DNA of 64,000 nucleotides from DYRB01 sp963802205 (GTDB lineage Bacteria; Pseudomonadota; Gammaproteobacteria; Chromatiales; Chromatiaceae). Position 1 is the stretch's first letter, and the number at the start of each line of letters is the position of its first letter. Made by a program: the position numbers and the translations under genes. The notes beneath the pieces were generated by a model. The model searched no databases and was not told the origin of the DNA. It was given only the letters and a program-made list of their open reading frames with translations. The stretch lies in NCBI GenBank assembly GCA_963802205.1, contig CAWDHW010000018.1:10419-74418 (forward strand), in the 5' to 3' direction. Below, in pieces: positions 18,282 to 27,363 of this stretch.

Positions 18282-18314
18282 CTTGCCCAATGACGGATGA
18301 GCCTGAAGGGGGGC
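18282..18314 (+). repeat. Dispersed 33-bp repeat, copy 1
   Basis: This sequence (core CTTGCCCAATGACGGATGAG then CCTGAAGGGGGGC) matches 33803-33835 at 31 of 33 positions. A shortened copy lies inverted at 35088-35116. It sits just upstream of pntAA, at the edge of the first accessory island. A partly similar stretch (AGGTGAGTCTGAAGGCGGCGG) follows about 15 bases later. Confidence 0.8.
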
Positions 18315-18477
18315 GTGATTCCAAGCTGAGGTGAGTCTGAAGGCGGCGGTGCCGTCCCCCGCTGTGGCGATGTGGCTGTGAGCGGACGACCCGCTTGTCC
18401 CGAACGCTGAGAGGCTGTGCGAAAACCTCGCGTCCGGCGGATTTGAAGGGGGAAACAGGTAAAATGCCGAGGCCACG

Positions 18478-18804
18478 GTCATCCATGAACAGCTCGACCA
18501 AGCCGCCGAGCGCACCATCGTCTACGCACCGGTGCCCAAGCCAAAGAATGCCGCGACCGATCCGTACCGCGCCAAAGACGATGCCAGCCCAGCGGTGGGC
18601 GCCTGCGCACGCGCATGGGGACCAGGCGCGGCCAAGGAACGCTCCAAAGAGCGGGCGGCCACGGCCGCGAGCGTCAACGCCCGGGCGTGCGAACGCGGTC
18701 TGCTGCGACTACGGGTGCGCGGCACGGACAAGGCGCGGGGCGTCCTGTAGATGTATGCACTCGCCCACAACCCGATGCGCACCTTCGCCTTGGCGCCCGA
18801 ATGA
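18478..18804 (+). mobile_element. Remnant of an IS1182-type transposase, C-terminal end
   Basis: Conceptual translation gives the tail of a DDE transposase of the IS1182-like group. TIVYAPVPKPKNAATDPYRA is followed by a WRTRMGT-like block visible only in a shifted frame, then KERAATAASVNARACERGLL, RLRVRGTDKAR and YALAHNPMRTFALAPE. A TAG replaces a sense codon between GVL and MYALAH, and a local frameshift hits the WRTRMG block. The N-terminal two thirds are absent. It is dead. It marks the start of the first accessory island and adjoins the intact IS1595 element. Confidence 0.7.
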
Positions 18805-18875
18805 CTCGGGCGCGGGGTAGGTGCGTCCAAGGGTATCACGATGGCAATATAACGCATGGATTCAAAACTATTCTT

Positions 18876-19934
18876 GATTAGTGTCATGCCTCAGCCAGCC
18901 CGCGCCGTTGCTAGGCGCAGCCACTTTTCGGGCGCCGGTTGTGTCCTTGCGCAGGTATGCAGCAGGCGCCCGACCAAAGACGGGAGGTCGAACCGTCGGT
19001 TGATGCGATATTGTGCCTCGGCGAGGTAGCGGCGTGTGTACTTGCGGAACTTGAAGTGATGGTAGGTCCCACGGATTGCTGTCTTGAGGTTGGCGATGAA
19101 GGTGTTGACCCAGCGGAAGGGCTCCAGGTCGCTGGAGCGGTGCGGGGTGACGATGATCGCGCCGTAGGTCTGCACCACCGCCGCGGCGGCGCTGAAGCTG
19201 GCCAGGCCGTCGGTGACCAACTGTACGGTCTCGCCGAGGGCGCGCCGCGCCCAGTCTTCCACGGAGCCGGCGGTGAGGTCTGCGATGGGGTCGAAGCGCA
19301 CATGCCAGGGGTGGCCGTCTGCATCGAGCTCGACGGCTGCGACGAAGGGGACCTTGTTCTGCGAACCGCGCCCGCGCTTGCCAGGGTGCTTGCCGCCGAG
19401 GTACGCATCGTCAGCCACCACGACCCCGTCGAGCTGGCGCACCGCTTCGCGCTCGGCCATGGCCTCCAAGAGCTTGTGCTTGAGCCGCCAGGCGGCGCGG
19501 TAGGACACCCCAAGATGGCGCATGAGCGACAGGGCGGAGATGCAGTTCTTATTCTGCGTGACCAGGTAGATCGCCTGGAACCAGATCGTCAGGGGCAGTT
19601 TGGAGCCATGGAACAGGGTCCCGGAGCGCAACGTCGTCTGCGCCCGACAGTGCGTGCACTGCCAGTACCGGCGTCCATCGGCCAGGAACTTGGAGTGCTC
19701 GCGCCCCCCGCACTCCGGGCAGATGAAGCCCTGAGGCCAGCGTGCCCGCTGCAACGCGGCCTCGCACTGGGCCTCCAGGCCGTACTGATCAACAAACGCG
19801 CTCAGGGACATACCGTGCTGAAACTGGATCGGGTTCTTGGGCATTGCCGGGGCCTCGCCTGGGGGTGTGGCGAGGATTCTGCGCCATAGGGTGGCTCAAA
19901 CCGTGAGTCCGCTAGCTGAGCCACGACGCTAATC
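18876..19934 (-). mobile_element. IS1595-family insertion sequence
   Basis: A 1,059-bp element bounded by imperfect terminal inverted repeats of about 24 bases. The left end reads GATTAGTGTCATGCCTCAGC and the right end, on the complement, GATTAGCGTCGTGGCTCAGC. It carries a single full-length transposase gene. The flanking bases (CTATTCTT on the left, ACCTTGCT on the right) do not show the 8-bp duplication expected for this family, so the insertion is old or has recombined. It separates an IS1182 remnant from the glycosyltransferase gene. Confidence 0.8.
18891..19844 (-). CDS. IS1595-family (ISXO2-like) transposase
   Basis: A 317-residue transposase. It has an N-terminal zinc ribbon (CPECGG at about residue 42, CTHCRA at about 63) followed by SGTLFHGSKLPLTIWF typical of the family, then an ISXO2-like DDE domain with DDAYLGG (first acidic residue), LVTDGLASF (second) and FRWVNTFIANLKTAIRGTYH near the C-terminus. 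It is full length with no frame damage, so the element may be active. It begins 90 bases inside the right inverted repeat, and its stop overlaps the left one. Confidence 0.9.
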   Translation of the reverse strand: MPKNPIQFQHGMSLSAFVDQYGLEAQCEAALQRARWPQGFICPECGGREHSKFLADGRRYWQCTHCRAQTTLRSGTLFHGSKLPLTIWFQAIYLVTQNKNCISALSLMRHLGVSYRAAWRLKHKLLEAMAEREAVRQLDGVVVADDAYLGGKHPGKRGRGSQNKVPFVAAVELDADGHPWHVRFDPIADLTAGSVEDWARRALGETVQLVTDGLASFSAAAAVVQTYGAIIVTPHRSSDLEPFRWVNTFIANLKTAIRGTYHHFKFRKYTRRYLAEAQYRINRRFDLPSLVGRLLHTCARTQPAPEKWLRLATARAG

Positions 19935-20081
19935 ACCTTGCTTTATGCTTAAAATCCGCCCGTTCGATGCACCGCTCTACCCGATGAGATCGATCTGGGT
20001 CGCCTCGTCACGGACAGTCTGTTCGCGTCGCCACCAGGGACCGAAAGTCGATTGGTTCACAGCCTCTGAGGCGAAACCTCT

Positions 20082-20879
20082 TCAGCTACTGAAGAGGGGA
20101 TGTTTCAGGAGCGGATTAGAGGCGTCCAGGGCATCGTCGCCACAATAGCTACGTAGCTCCGACTCACTCTGGAGGGCAATATCTTCCGCCCGCAGGGCAG
20201 CCCGGGCCCGGTGCCAGCCCGTGGCCACCTCGCCAGGGTCATAGGAGCGCCCAATGTACTTTTCGGCGGCATGGGCGATACTTAGGAACAGGTAGTGGCG
20301 CATGGGGAACGACTTGGGATACATCCGCAGGCGGGGAAAACGCACTTGGTGGCCCCCCGACCAGGCGAGTTCGACTGTCGCATCTTGCTGCTTCCAGGCA
20401 TTCAGTCGATTAGGAAAGGACGGTAAGAACGGATAGTACCATCGCATCGTCTGTAGGAAGTCCGCATGGTCATGCACAGGGCTCTCCCGCGTTGGAACGA
20501 AGCTGAACTCCATGAAGTTGATCGCATTGTATCCCTCTTGGTCGACCTCGGCGATTGCCTGAAACAGCGTTTTGCAGGAACACGGCGGTAGGCGTATCTC
20601 GTCAGCGTCCAGGTGAATGAACCAATCTGCTTTCAGTGTTGTCGCAAGCTGCTCTTTGCGCGCGAGGATCGGCCGCCAGCTATACACCCCATTGCGCGGT
20701 AAGGTCTCCACACCCACCAGACCTTGTCCGGGGTGGTAGCTCATGGCGACGTCCATCGTGCGATCATGGGACTCGTTGTCGATGAGGTAGACTTCGATAC
20801 CATGCTGGAATAGGTGCTTGAGGCAGGTGTCTAGGAAGCGTTCCTCGTTGTAGGCGGCCAGTAAAGCTATCACGCGCAT
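20082..20879 (-). CDS. Family 2-like glycosyltransferase
   Basis: A 265-residue cytosolic GT-A-type glycosyltransferase. The N-terminus MRVIALLAAYNEERFLDTCL is the usual nucleotide-sugar-binding start. YLIDNESHDRT is the second conserved strand, and HLDADEIRLP carries the DxD-like metal site. The rest (about 130-265) is specific to this subgroup, with HDHADFLQTMRWYYPF and GWHRARAALRAEDIAL. It presumably adds a sugar to a surface glycan. A decayed copy of its second half lies at 37254-37733, also beside a sulfotransferase. It is divergent from the sulfotransferase at 21117 across a 237-bp region. Confidence 0.82.
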   Translation of the reverse strand: MRVIALLAAYNEERFLDTCLKHLFQHGIEVYLIDNESHDRTMDVAMSYHPGQGLVGVETLPRNGVYSWRPILARKEQLATTLKADWFIHLDADEIRLPPCSCKTLFQAIAEVDQEGYNAINFMEFSFVPTRESPVHDHADFLQTMRWYYPFLPSFPNRLNAWKQQDATVELAWSGGHQVRFPRLRMYPKSFPMRHYLFLSIAHAAEKYIGRSYDPGEVATGWHRARAALRAEDIALQSESELRSYCGDDALDASNPLLKHPLFSS

Positions 20880-21116
20880 GGCGGTCTGATGCCTCGGAAG
20901 CGGTAGTTGTTCAGCGGAGCCGGGTTGTCTTCACGCCGTAATTCGCTTGGTCGGCGAGGGACTTCTGAATCTCCCGGGAAAGGAGTAGTGGATAGCGCAC
21001 TTGAGGGAAATAATCGCAGGTTACGGGCTGGTTGCGTAGCACCGTCTCGCCCTAGTTGGCGATTCGTTGAATTTAAGCCTGTCTGTTCTGATCTGTCAAC
21101 TGGAGGAGGGTGGTCG

Positions 21117-21959
21117 ATGCATGTGGATTCCCGGCCGCTGGTCGCGATCGGAGGGGTTGGTGGAAGCGGTACTCGCCTGATAGCCGAGATCCTTGCAAGG
21201 CTCGGCTACTATATTGGGAGCGACCTAAACGACCAGAATGACAATCTTTGGTTTACCTTGTTTTTCAAACGGATCGACATCCTTCAGGCCACCCGCCAGG
21301 AGTTTGACGCCTATCTCGGTCTGTTTCTGCGGCGCATGGACGGCATGATGGATTTCACTCAACAAGAGAAGCGGGAGCTCCAGCGGATCGCAATGACTGA
21401 TCGACTTCAGCACCATTCGGAGTGGCTCGCGGATCGTGTGAACTCTTTTCTCTCCCCATGTTCTGAGAATCGTACTTCCTCCAGGTGGGGCTGGAAGGAG
21501 CCAAATACGCATGTTGTTTTAGATCGCCTCAGTGCCTCGCTCCCATCACTGCGCTACATTCATGTAGCCCGCAATGGCTTGGACATGGCTCACAGCGGAA
21601 ATAAGAATCAGCTTGAGTTCTGGGGTAATACGTTCCTCGGACTTAATGCCGTTCCGATCGACCCGCGCCACTCATTGACGTACTGGTGCCGAGTGCATCG
21701 CCGCGTTCTGGACATCGCCAGCGATATGCCGGGCCGCTTCCTCCTGCTCAATTATGACGAGTTTTGCGAGCACCCCGATAGGGGGATGATCGAGCTTATT
21801 GCTTTCCTTGGGGAAAGGCTCGACCCCACCGAGCTAAATGGTCTTCTGCGCCTGGTGAGCCCGCCCCCGTCCATTGGCCGTTTCCGGAAGCACGGTCTGT
21901 CCCGGTTCGACGATGACGATGTCGCCTACGTGGCGTCACTCGGCTTTGCAGTGCACTAA
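21117..21959 (+). CDS. Sulfotransferase family protein
   Basis: A 280-residue protein with the PAPS-binding features of sulfotransferases: the 5'-phosphosulfate loop GVGGSGTRLIAEIL (about residues 14-27) and a 3'-phosphate motif YIHVARNGLDMAHS near residue 145. The probable reaction is transfer of sulfate from PAPS to a carbohydrate or protein. The ATG at 21117 has GGAGGAGGG 7 bases upstream; the open frame further 5' (to 20907) is not needed. The codon mix is less GC-biased than that of the core genes, consistent with transfer. Neighbours are a glycosyltransferase and a sulfotransferase-repeat fusion. Confidence 0.75.
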   Translation: MHVDSRPLVAIGGVGGSGTRLIAEILARLGYYIGSDLNDQNDNLWFTLFFKRIDILQATRQEFDAYLGLFLRRMDGMMDFTQQEKRELQRIAMTDRLQHHSEWLADRVNSFLSPCSENRTSSRWGWKEPNTHVVLDRLSASLPSLRYIHVARNGLDMAHSGNKNQLEFWGNTFLGLNAVPIDPRHSLTYWCRVHRRVLDIASDMPGRFLLLNYDEFCEHPDRGMIELIAFLGERLDPTELNGLLRLVSPPPSIGRFRKHGLSRFDDDDVAYVASLGFAVH

Positions 21960-22085
21960 CCCGATCAAATAGAAAGCGGGTGCGAACGCACTGGTTTCGG
22001 GTGACTGGTTGCCTGTGGTGCCTATGAGTCAGCCGGCTTCGAGCCGGCCATGCCGGGGTCCTATGCGCAGTAGAACCGAAGTGGA

Positions 22086-24332
22086 TTACGCGCCATGGCT
22101 CTTAGTTCGCGCGGATCGTCGCACCGAATTCCTCCTGTAGCCTGCCTGGCGCTTCTCCGGCACCACCACAGAGGCCTCGCCCGATGCACCGGGGCCGTTA
22201 GCGGATAAGTCCGTGGTGCGCGTATCTGCCGCCACCTTGGGCGTCGGACTGGAGGACGCCTGTTCGGATGGATGCGGCGGCCACCCCAGTGCGATCCCTT
22301 TGCGCAGGAAATGGGCTAGGGGGTTTGTCCGTGTCTCGGCGAGTTCCGGGTGTTGCTGAAGGTACCAGGAGGTGTCGAAGTACGGGCTTGGATTCTTTCC
22401 TTCCCAGGCTCCCCAGCGCACGTAGTGCAGAAGTGGATTAATGCCCGCACGGGCAACCTCCCGGTATTGTTCCAGATACCAGGCGCTATCGAAGAAGGGA
22501 TTGGGGTTGCGCCCCCTAGTCCCTCCCCAGACAAGGTAGTGAAACAGGGCATTCACGCCGGAGGCAGCAACACTACGGTCCTGGTCGAGATACCAATTGG
22601 CATCGAAGAGGGGGTGCGGGTCCCTTCTTTCCCGCGGGTGCCGGCTCAAATAATGGACCAAGGGGTCCATGCCGGTGGATGCGGCATCCGGGTAGCGATC
22701 AAGGTACCAAGGCCCATCGAAGAGTGGATGCGGGGTGCGGCCTTCAATTGCCCCTTTTTCAAGATAGTGGAGTAGGGGATTGACACAGACCGCGGCGACG
22801 TCGGGGGACTGCTGCAGGTACCATTGGCTATCGAAAAGCGGGCTGGGATCGCGCTGTTGCTTCCAGCCCATAATCAGCCAGTGCATGATGGGATTGTGTC
22901 CCTGGAGGACGATATCCGGGTTCCGCTCGATGTACCAGGCGGGATCAAAGAGTTTTTGCTCAAGGAGCGCCATGGCTTGCCGGCGAAGACGCAAGCGCTC
23001 GGGGAGACGCAGGGTAACCCCCCACCACCCCAGTTTGACGAGGCCGGATGCCCCTCTGGCCAGGTTCGGCCACCATCGTCCAAGCGTCCGGACGGGCCGG
23101 GTCAATTGCCAGGAGACGCTCTGCTGGATGCCGCTGAGACGCAAGAGAAGCTGGTTGCGAAGTTCGGTAAGGGCCTGGTTATGCCGCTGTCCTTCATCCA
23201 GATCCGATCTCAAGCGACGGACCAAGGCATCACGATGGTCCAGCTTGGCAACGGCGATGTCCAACTGGGTGTCGCGCTCCGTCAACGCGGCGCCAACCTC
23301 CGCCAGGCGGGTGTCGCGTTGGGCCAGTTCGGCGTTGACCTCCGCCAGACAGGTACTGCGGCGGGCCAGCTCCACGCCGATTTCCGCCAGGCGGGTATCG
23401 CGCTGCACCAGTTCAGTCTGGAGTTGAGATGCGGCCAGCTCACTCTCTTTGGCGATGGCGCCCAGGATCGCACTGGCGCGATCGAATTCCTCGCGTATGG
23501 CATCGAGCCGGGCGAGGGCGTCTTTCGAGCCCGGATCTGTCTGGAGAGCCCCAAAAGCGGAATAGGCATCCTTTATCCAAACTGTGACAGCCGGCATTGA
23601 AGTCACGCGATCCTGACCGATGACATGATGACGGAGGCGGTTTTCGAGGAAGGCATCGATCTCCAATTCAGCGGCTATGGAGCGCTGTGGCCAGACCAGG
23701 TCCAGTGCCGCCGAAAAGCGGGATACCTCGCCCCGCCAATCCGCAAGCAACCCTTCATAGGAAGCAAAGGCTCGTCGTAGGAATCGTGAGTCCTGTTCCG
23801 CATCAAGCACATGGCGAAGCCAGAGTATGAGAGACTTTACCAGGCTAAAGCCATTGCGGCAACGCAAGGATTCCGCCACCTCCAGTGGATTTCGTATTGG
23901 AATCAGACACCTGGGTTCAATATTGGCTTGGCGTATGACGTCTACCCAGAAGGGCAGCAGACGACAGATTCTTGGATCCTTGAGCACGAAAAGGGAAGAT
24001 GAACCAAAATCCCGGTCAAGAATCTCCTTGGCGGTGTGCCCGAAGGCAGCGGCCACATTGGACTGGAACCAATCGGGATTGAAGCGGCGCCAGTCGTCCC
24101 AACTGGACCCCGCACTGCCCAGAATCTCATTATTCAGACGGTAAATGTCCACCGACTCCCAGAAGCCCTTCTCATTATCTCCCGGGGAGGGTGGCATGAG
24201 GTTTGAAGGAAAACTTGCCCCCAGCAAGCTGGCGGTGCGCGTAAAGGCTGAGGTACCACTGCGATGCATCCCTAGCACCAGGATGGCGGTGCGAGGCAAT
24301 AGTGTGACTAGTTTTCGCTGATTTGTATCCAT
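22086..24332 (-). CDS. Sulfotransferase-coiled-coil-38-residue-repeat mosaic protein
   Basis: A 748-residue mosaic. Residues ~15-230 form a sulfotransferase-like P-loop domain (VLGMHRSGTSAF at 19-30; IPIRNPLEVAESL at 144-156). Residues ~275-400 form a coiled coil whose core is four 14-residue repeats (310-365, QRDTRLAEVGAAL type). SVSWQLTRPVRTLGRW, a motif often seen after coiled coils in surface-glycan enzymes, follows at 405-420. Residues 461-688 are six tandem 38-residue units of the form LFDxxWYLxxxPDVAxxGxNPLxHYL. The tail (689-748) is Ser/Thr/Arg-rich and probably disordered. No signal peptide is seen. A polysaccharide-sulfating role is inferred; the job of the repeats is unknown. It lies alone on its strand between a sulfotransferase and a transposase remnant. 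Confidence 0.8.
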   Translation of the reverse strand: MDTNQRKLVTLLPRTAILVLGMHRSGTSAFTRTASLLGASFPSNLMPPSPGDNEKGFWESVDIYRLNNEILGSAGSSWDDWRRFNPDWFQSNVAAAFGHTAKEILDRDFGSSSLFVLKDPRICRLLPFWVDVIRQANIEPRCLIPIRNPLEVAESLRCRNGFSLVKSLILWLRHVLDAEQDSRFLRRAFASYEGLLADWRGEVSRFSAALDLVWPQRSIAAELEIDAFLENRLRHHVIGQDRVTSMPAVTVWIKDAYSAFGALQTDPGSKDALARLDAIREEFDRASAILGAIAKESELAASQLQTELVQRDTRLAEIGVELARRSTCLAEVNAELAQRDTRLAEVGAALTERDTQLDIAVAKLDHRDALVRRLRSDLDEGQRHNQALTELRNQLLLRLSGIQQSVSWQLTRPVRTLGRWWPNLARGASGLVKLGWWGVTLRLPERLRLRRQAMALLEQKLFDPAWYIERNPDIVLQGHNPIMHWLIMGWKQQRDPSPLFDSQWYLQQSPDVAAVCVNPLLHYLEKGAIEGRTPHPLFDGPWYLDRYPDAASTGMDPLVHYLSRHPRERRDPHPLFDANWYLDQDRSVAASGVNALFHYLVWGGTRGRNPNPFFDSAWYLEQYREVARAGINPLLHYVRWGAWEGKNPSPYFDTSWYLQQHPELAETRTNPLAHFLRKGIALGWPPHPSEQASSSPTPKVAADTRTTDLSANGPGASGEASVVVPEKRQAGYRRNSVRRSARTKSHGA
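22269..22952 (-). repeat. Six tandem 114-bp (38-residue) coding repeats
   Basis: The end of the mosaic sulfotransferase encodes six units of exactly 38 residues. Each begins (L/F/Y)FD, has WY(L/I) at unit positions 6-8, a PD/xV core near 12-14, N-P/A-L near 20-22 and H(Y/W/F) at 24-25, and ends with P-x-P (SP, HP or NP). The units diverge at DNA level, so this is an old protein repeat under selection rather than a recent expansion. The repeat type is familiar from proteobacterial glycan-locus proteins, but I cannot give it a function. Confidence 0.85.
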
Positions 24333-24525
24333 CCTAAGGGAACTTGAGCCCTGTACCTGACGTTTTCGGGTTCTGAACTTGGCCTCGGGTCAGAGGCTTG
24401 GGTCTGCGGGGATGTAACATCCTGTCGGACCTACTCATCGAGGTACCCTATCAAGGGCCATCCGAAAGCCATTTGCATAAAGGAGACGTTCTTTTCGGAA
24501 AAGTGGACGCTCCTCTGGTTTTCCC

Positions 24526-24831
24526 TTACTGCGGGCGAAATACGTCCGTCCGCCTTCGATTCAATGCCGGGCATGCCAGGGTCCATTTGCCCTGGACGGT
24601 GTTCAGTACACGAGTGAGGTGGCGGCAGCCCGTTGCGGGCTTGACGATGGCGAAAACCGGCTCGATGATGCGCATTTTCAGCGCAAAAGCGGCCTTTCCT
24701 GCACCGGTCTTGAGGCGGTGAGTCATAGCCTGAGCGAGTGTCGGATTGGTAGGCGGTTTGCAGGGTGACATAACCCGCGGCTCTTCGTCCGTGAGGTCGT
24801 AGATGGGTAGAACGATAGCAATACCCATCAT
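24526..24831 (-). mobile_element. Remnant of a DDE transposase C-terminus
   Basis: One frame translates to a degraded transposase tail: LAQAMTHRLKTGAGKAAF, KMRIIEPVFAIVK, TGCRHLTRVLNTVQGKWTL and CPALNRRRTDVFRP. This follows the usual pattern of R...T..G...Y..R...vEPvFg.iK.. then a GxRxF..RG....EW.L block in IS5/IS1182-like elements, with several replacements of normally conserved residues. The N-terminal and catalytic parts are missing. It adjoins the cut-off gene at 24832-25108 and may be what truncated it. Confidence 0.6.
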
Positions 24832-25108
24832 TCACCCATACCACGAATTCGCATCTCAAACGATGGCGTTCGCTATCTCTACCTATGCTGCAAGCGGCTC
24901 CCCACCAGGACGCCGCAAACCGGGCAGTGCCGAAGGGGCGGATAAAGACCTCGAACGCGACCTCTTCCTGACCCAGTACCCTGGTAGGTTCCGGCCGTTC
25001 GGGGCTCACTCGCTTGAGGTTGCCGAACAGGGCTTCGATCGCCTCGACCTCGGTGGCGAGACCCGGAATATCGTCGCTTTTAACGCGGATGAGCAACGGC
25101 TTCTGCAT
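24832..25108 (-). pseudogene. Truncated gene, function unknown
   Basis: A plausible protein start (MQKPLLIRVKSDDIPGL, then EVEAIEALFGNLKRV and FEVFIRPFGTARFAASWW) runs about 70-90 residues. The frame then enters sequence belonging to the neighbouring transposase remnant and becomes arginine/histidine-rich nonsense. I read this as the 5' end of a gene cut by a past insertion. I recognise no domain in the surviving part. It lies 197 bases downstream of mnmG on the same strand. Confidence 0.4.
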
Positions 25109-25305
25109 GACGGGTCTCCCCCTTCGGCCCTTGACATTACCGCTGCCCGGGCGGGAGCCGGCGCTTTAAGACCTAAGTATAGCCCCAGCGGCGCGCTGAT
25201 CGCTGCGGACTGCATCTTGGTCCAAAAAGGGGCCCCGATGGGCCTCGCCATCGGCCCACCGAGACGTCCATGCACCTAGTGCCGGCGAGACGGCGGCGCT
25301 CCCAG

Positions 25306-27236
25306 TCACCCTGCCGCCTTCCGCTTCAAGTGAATCAGCAGCAACGACACGGCCGCCGGAGTTACGCCCGGAATTCGTGCCGCCTGCCCCAAGGTCGACC
25401 GGACGCACCCGGGTCAGCTTCTCGCGCACCTCGGCGGAGAGACCGCGGACCCGAGCGAAGTCGAAATCCCCGGGGATGGGATGGGCATCCTGGGCGCGCT
25501 GGCGGGCGATCTCGTCGCCCTGACGGTCGATGTAGCCGGCGTACTTGCCCTGGATCTCCAGTTGTTCGGCTACCGCCGGGTCGGTCACCCCTGGGCCGAC
25601 GCCGGGCAGGCGCATCAGGTCCCCATAGGCGACCTTGGGCCGCGCCAGCAGATCCAGGGCGCGGGTCTCGCGCCGCAGGGGCTCACCCAGAATCTCGCCC
25701 TGCAGGGCGGAGTCGTCCTCGCCGGGTCGTCCCCGCACGGCTCCTGCCTCCTGCGGGGACTTCCACGTCCGTGTGGGTCGGATCCAGAGGTCCCGCCAGC
25801 CGGTCGCGCTCCGCCTCGATGGCCTCGCGCTTGGCCTCGAACAGGGACCACTGCCGATCCCCCACCAGCCCAAGTTGCCGGCCGGTCTCGGTCAGGCGCA
25901 GGTCCGCGTTGTCCTCCCGCAGCATGAGCCGGTATTCCGCCCGGCTGGTGAACATGCGGTAGGGCTCGCTGGTCCCGCGCAGGGTCAGGTCGTCCACCAG
26001 GACGCCCAGATAGGCCTGGTCCCGTCGCGGGGTCCAGGGCGGCTCGCCGCGCACCGCTCGGGCGGCGTTGATCCCCGCCAGCAGGCCCTGGGCGGCGGCC
26101 TCTTCGTAGCCGGTGGTGCCGTTGATCTGGCCGGCGAAGAAGAGCCCGGGGACGTGGCGGGTCTCCAGGCTCGGGTCCAGGTCTCGCGGGTCGAAGTAGT
26201 CGTACTCGATGGCATAGCCGGGGCGGGTGATGCGGGCCTGCCCGAAGCCGCGGATGGAGCGCACCAGGGCCTGCTGGACATCGAAGGGGAGGCTGGTGGA
26301 GATGCCGTTGGGGTAGACCTCGATGGTGGTCAGGCCCTCGGGCTCGACGAAGATCTGGTGACTCGCCTTGTCGGCGAAGCGCACCACCTTGTCCTCGATG
26401 GACGGGCAGTAGCGCGGCCCTATGCCCTCGATCACGCCGGTGTACATGGGCGAGCGCGACAGCCCGGCGCGGATGATGGCGTGGGTCTCTTCGCTCGTAT
26501 GGGCGATGTGGCAGCTCACCTGGGCCGGGTGGTCCTCGGGACGCCCCAGGAAGGAGAAGACCGGGGGCGGGTCGTCCCCGGGCTGCTCCTCCAAGACCGA
26601 GTAGTCGATGGTGCGCCCGTCGATGCGCGGCGGGGTCCCGGTCTTGAGGCGATCCACCCGGAAGGGCAGCTCGCGCAGGCGCCGGGCCAGGGCGTTGGCC
26701 GGTGGGTCGCCGGCTCGACCGCCCTCGTGGTTGGCCAGTCCGACGTGGATGCGTCCGGCGAGGAAGGTGCCGACGGTCAGGACCACCGCCGGTGCATGGA
26801 ACCGGAGCCCGAGCTGGGTGACCACACCGCTGATCCGCCCCCCCTCCAGGATCAGGTCGTCCACCCCCTGCTGGAACAGGTCCAGGCCCACCTGCTGCTC
26901 CAGGGCGCGGCGGACGAAGGCCTTGTAGAGCTGGCGGTCGGCCTGGGCGCGGGTGGCGCGCACCGCCGGCCCCTTGCTGGCGTTGAGGACACGCCACTGG
27001 ATACCGGCGGCGTCCGCGGCCCTGGCCATGAGGCCGCCCAGGGCGTCGATCTCGCGCACCAGGTGGCCCTTGCCGATGCCGCCGATGGCGGGGTTGCAGC
27101 TCATCTGGCCCAGGGTCTCGATGTTCTGGGTCAGGAGCAGGGTGCGGGACCCGCTGCGTGCCGCTGCAAGGGCCGCCTCGCACCCGGCGTGGCCGCCACC
27201 CACCACGATCACCTCATAGGGGTCGCTCACAAACAT
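25306..27236 (-). CDS. mnmG: tRNA uridine 5-carboxymethylaminomethyl enzyme MnmG, two frameshifts
   Basis: MnmG (GidA), the FAD-binding partner of MnmE that installs cmnm5 on wobble U34 of several tRNAs. The N-terminus has the dinucleotide fold VIVVGGGHAGCEAALAAARSG, then MSCNPAIGGIGKGHLVREIDALGG. GLFFAGQINGTTGYEEAAAQGLLAGINAAR, FTSRAEYRLMLREDNADLRL and the C-terminal PGVGPGVTDPAVAEQLEIQGKYAGYIDRQ block follow. The frame is broken twice by one extra base, in the GGGG run at 25755-25758 and the CCCC run at 25387-25390. Correcting both gives about 642 residues ending LLLIHLKRKAAG, the expected length. Because the enzyme is widely conserved and the rest is intact, base-calling error is more likely than inactivation. 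Confidence 0.88.
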
Positions 27237-27268
27237 GATCTATCGCCCTGAAAGCCCACGCAAGACGC

Positions 27269-27298
27269 TGTATAGTAACGCCCGGCCAAGGCCCGCAA
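27269..27298 (-). promoter_or_regulatory. Possible sigma-70 promoter for mnmG
   Basis: On the complement, TTGCGG (27293-27298) and TATACA (27269-27274) are 18 bases apart, with the -10 box about 33 bases upstream of the mnmG ATG. The match is moderate and the region is shared with the divergent MoxR gene, whose own promoter I could not place. Confidence 0.4.
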
Positions 27299-27363
27299 GA
27301 TATTGTAAAAACAACACTTTAGCAAGCCTGGCCGGGATCTGGCCGGGGGCGCAGGGGGTGACC

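Noticed and set aside
18868..19942. 8-bp target duplication around the IS1595 element
   Set aside because: The flanks CTATTCTT and ACCTTGCT do not match; reported as absent rather than forced.
22269..22952. Regular 114-bp periodicity that could suggest a CRISPR-like or tandem DNA repeat
   Set aside because: The unit is far longer than CRISPR repeats, has no spacers, and is conserved at protein rather than DNA level. No CRISPR array was seen anywhere in the window.
25635..27251. A 538-residue open frame on the plus strand opposite mnmG
   Set aside because: Low-complexity Gly/Ala/Val/Arg composition and full antisense overlap with an unmistakable mnmG.
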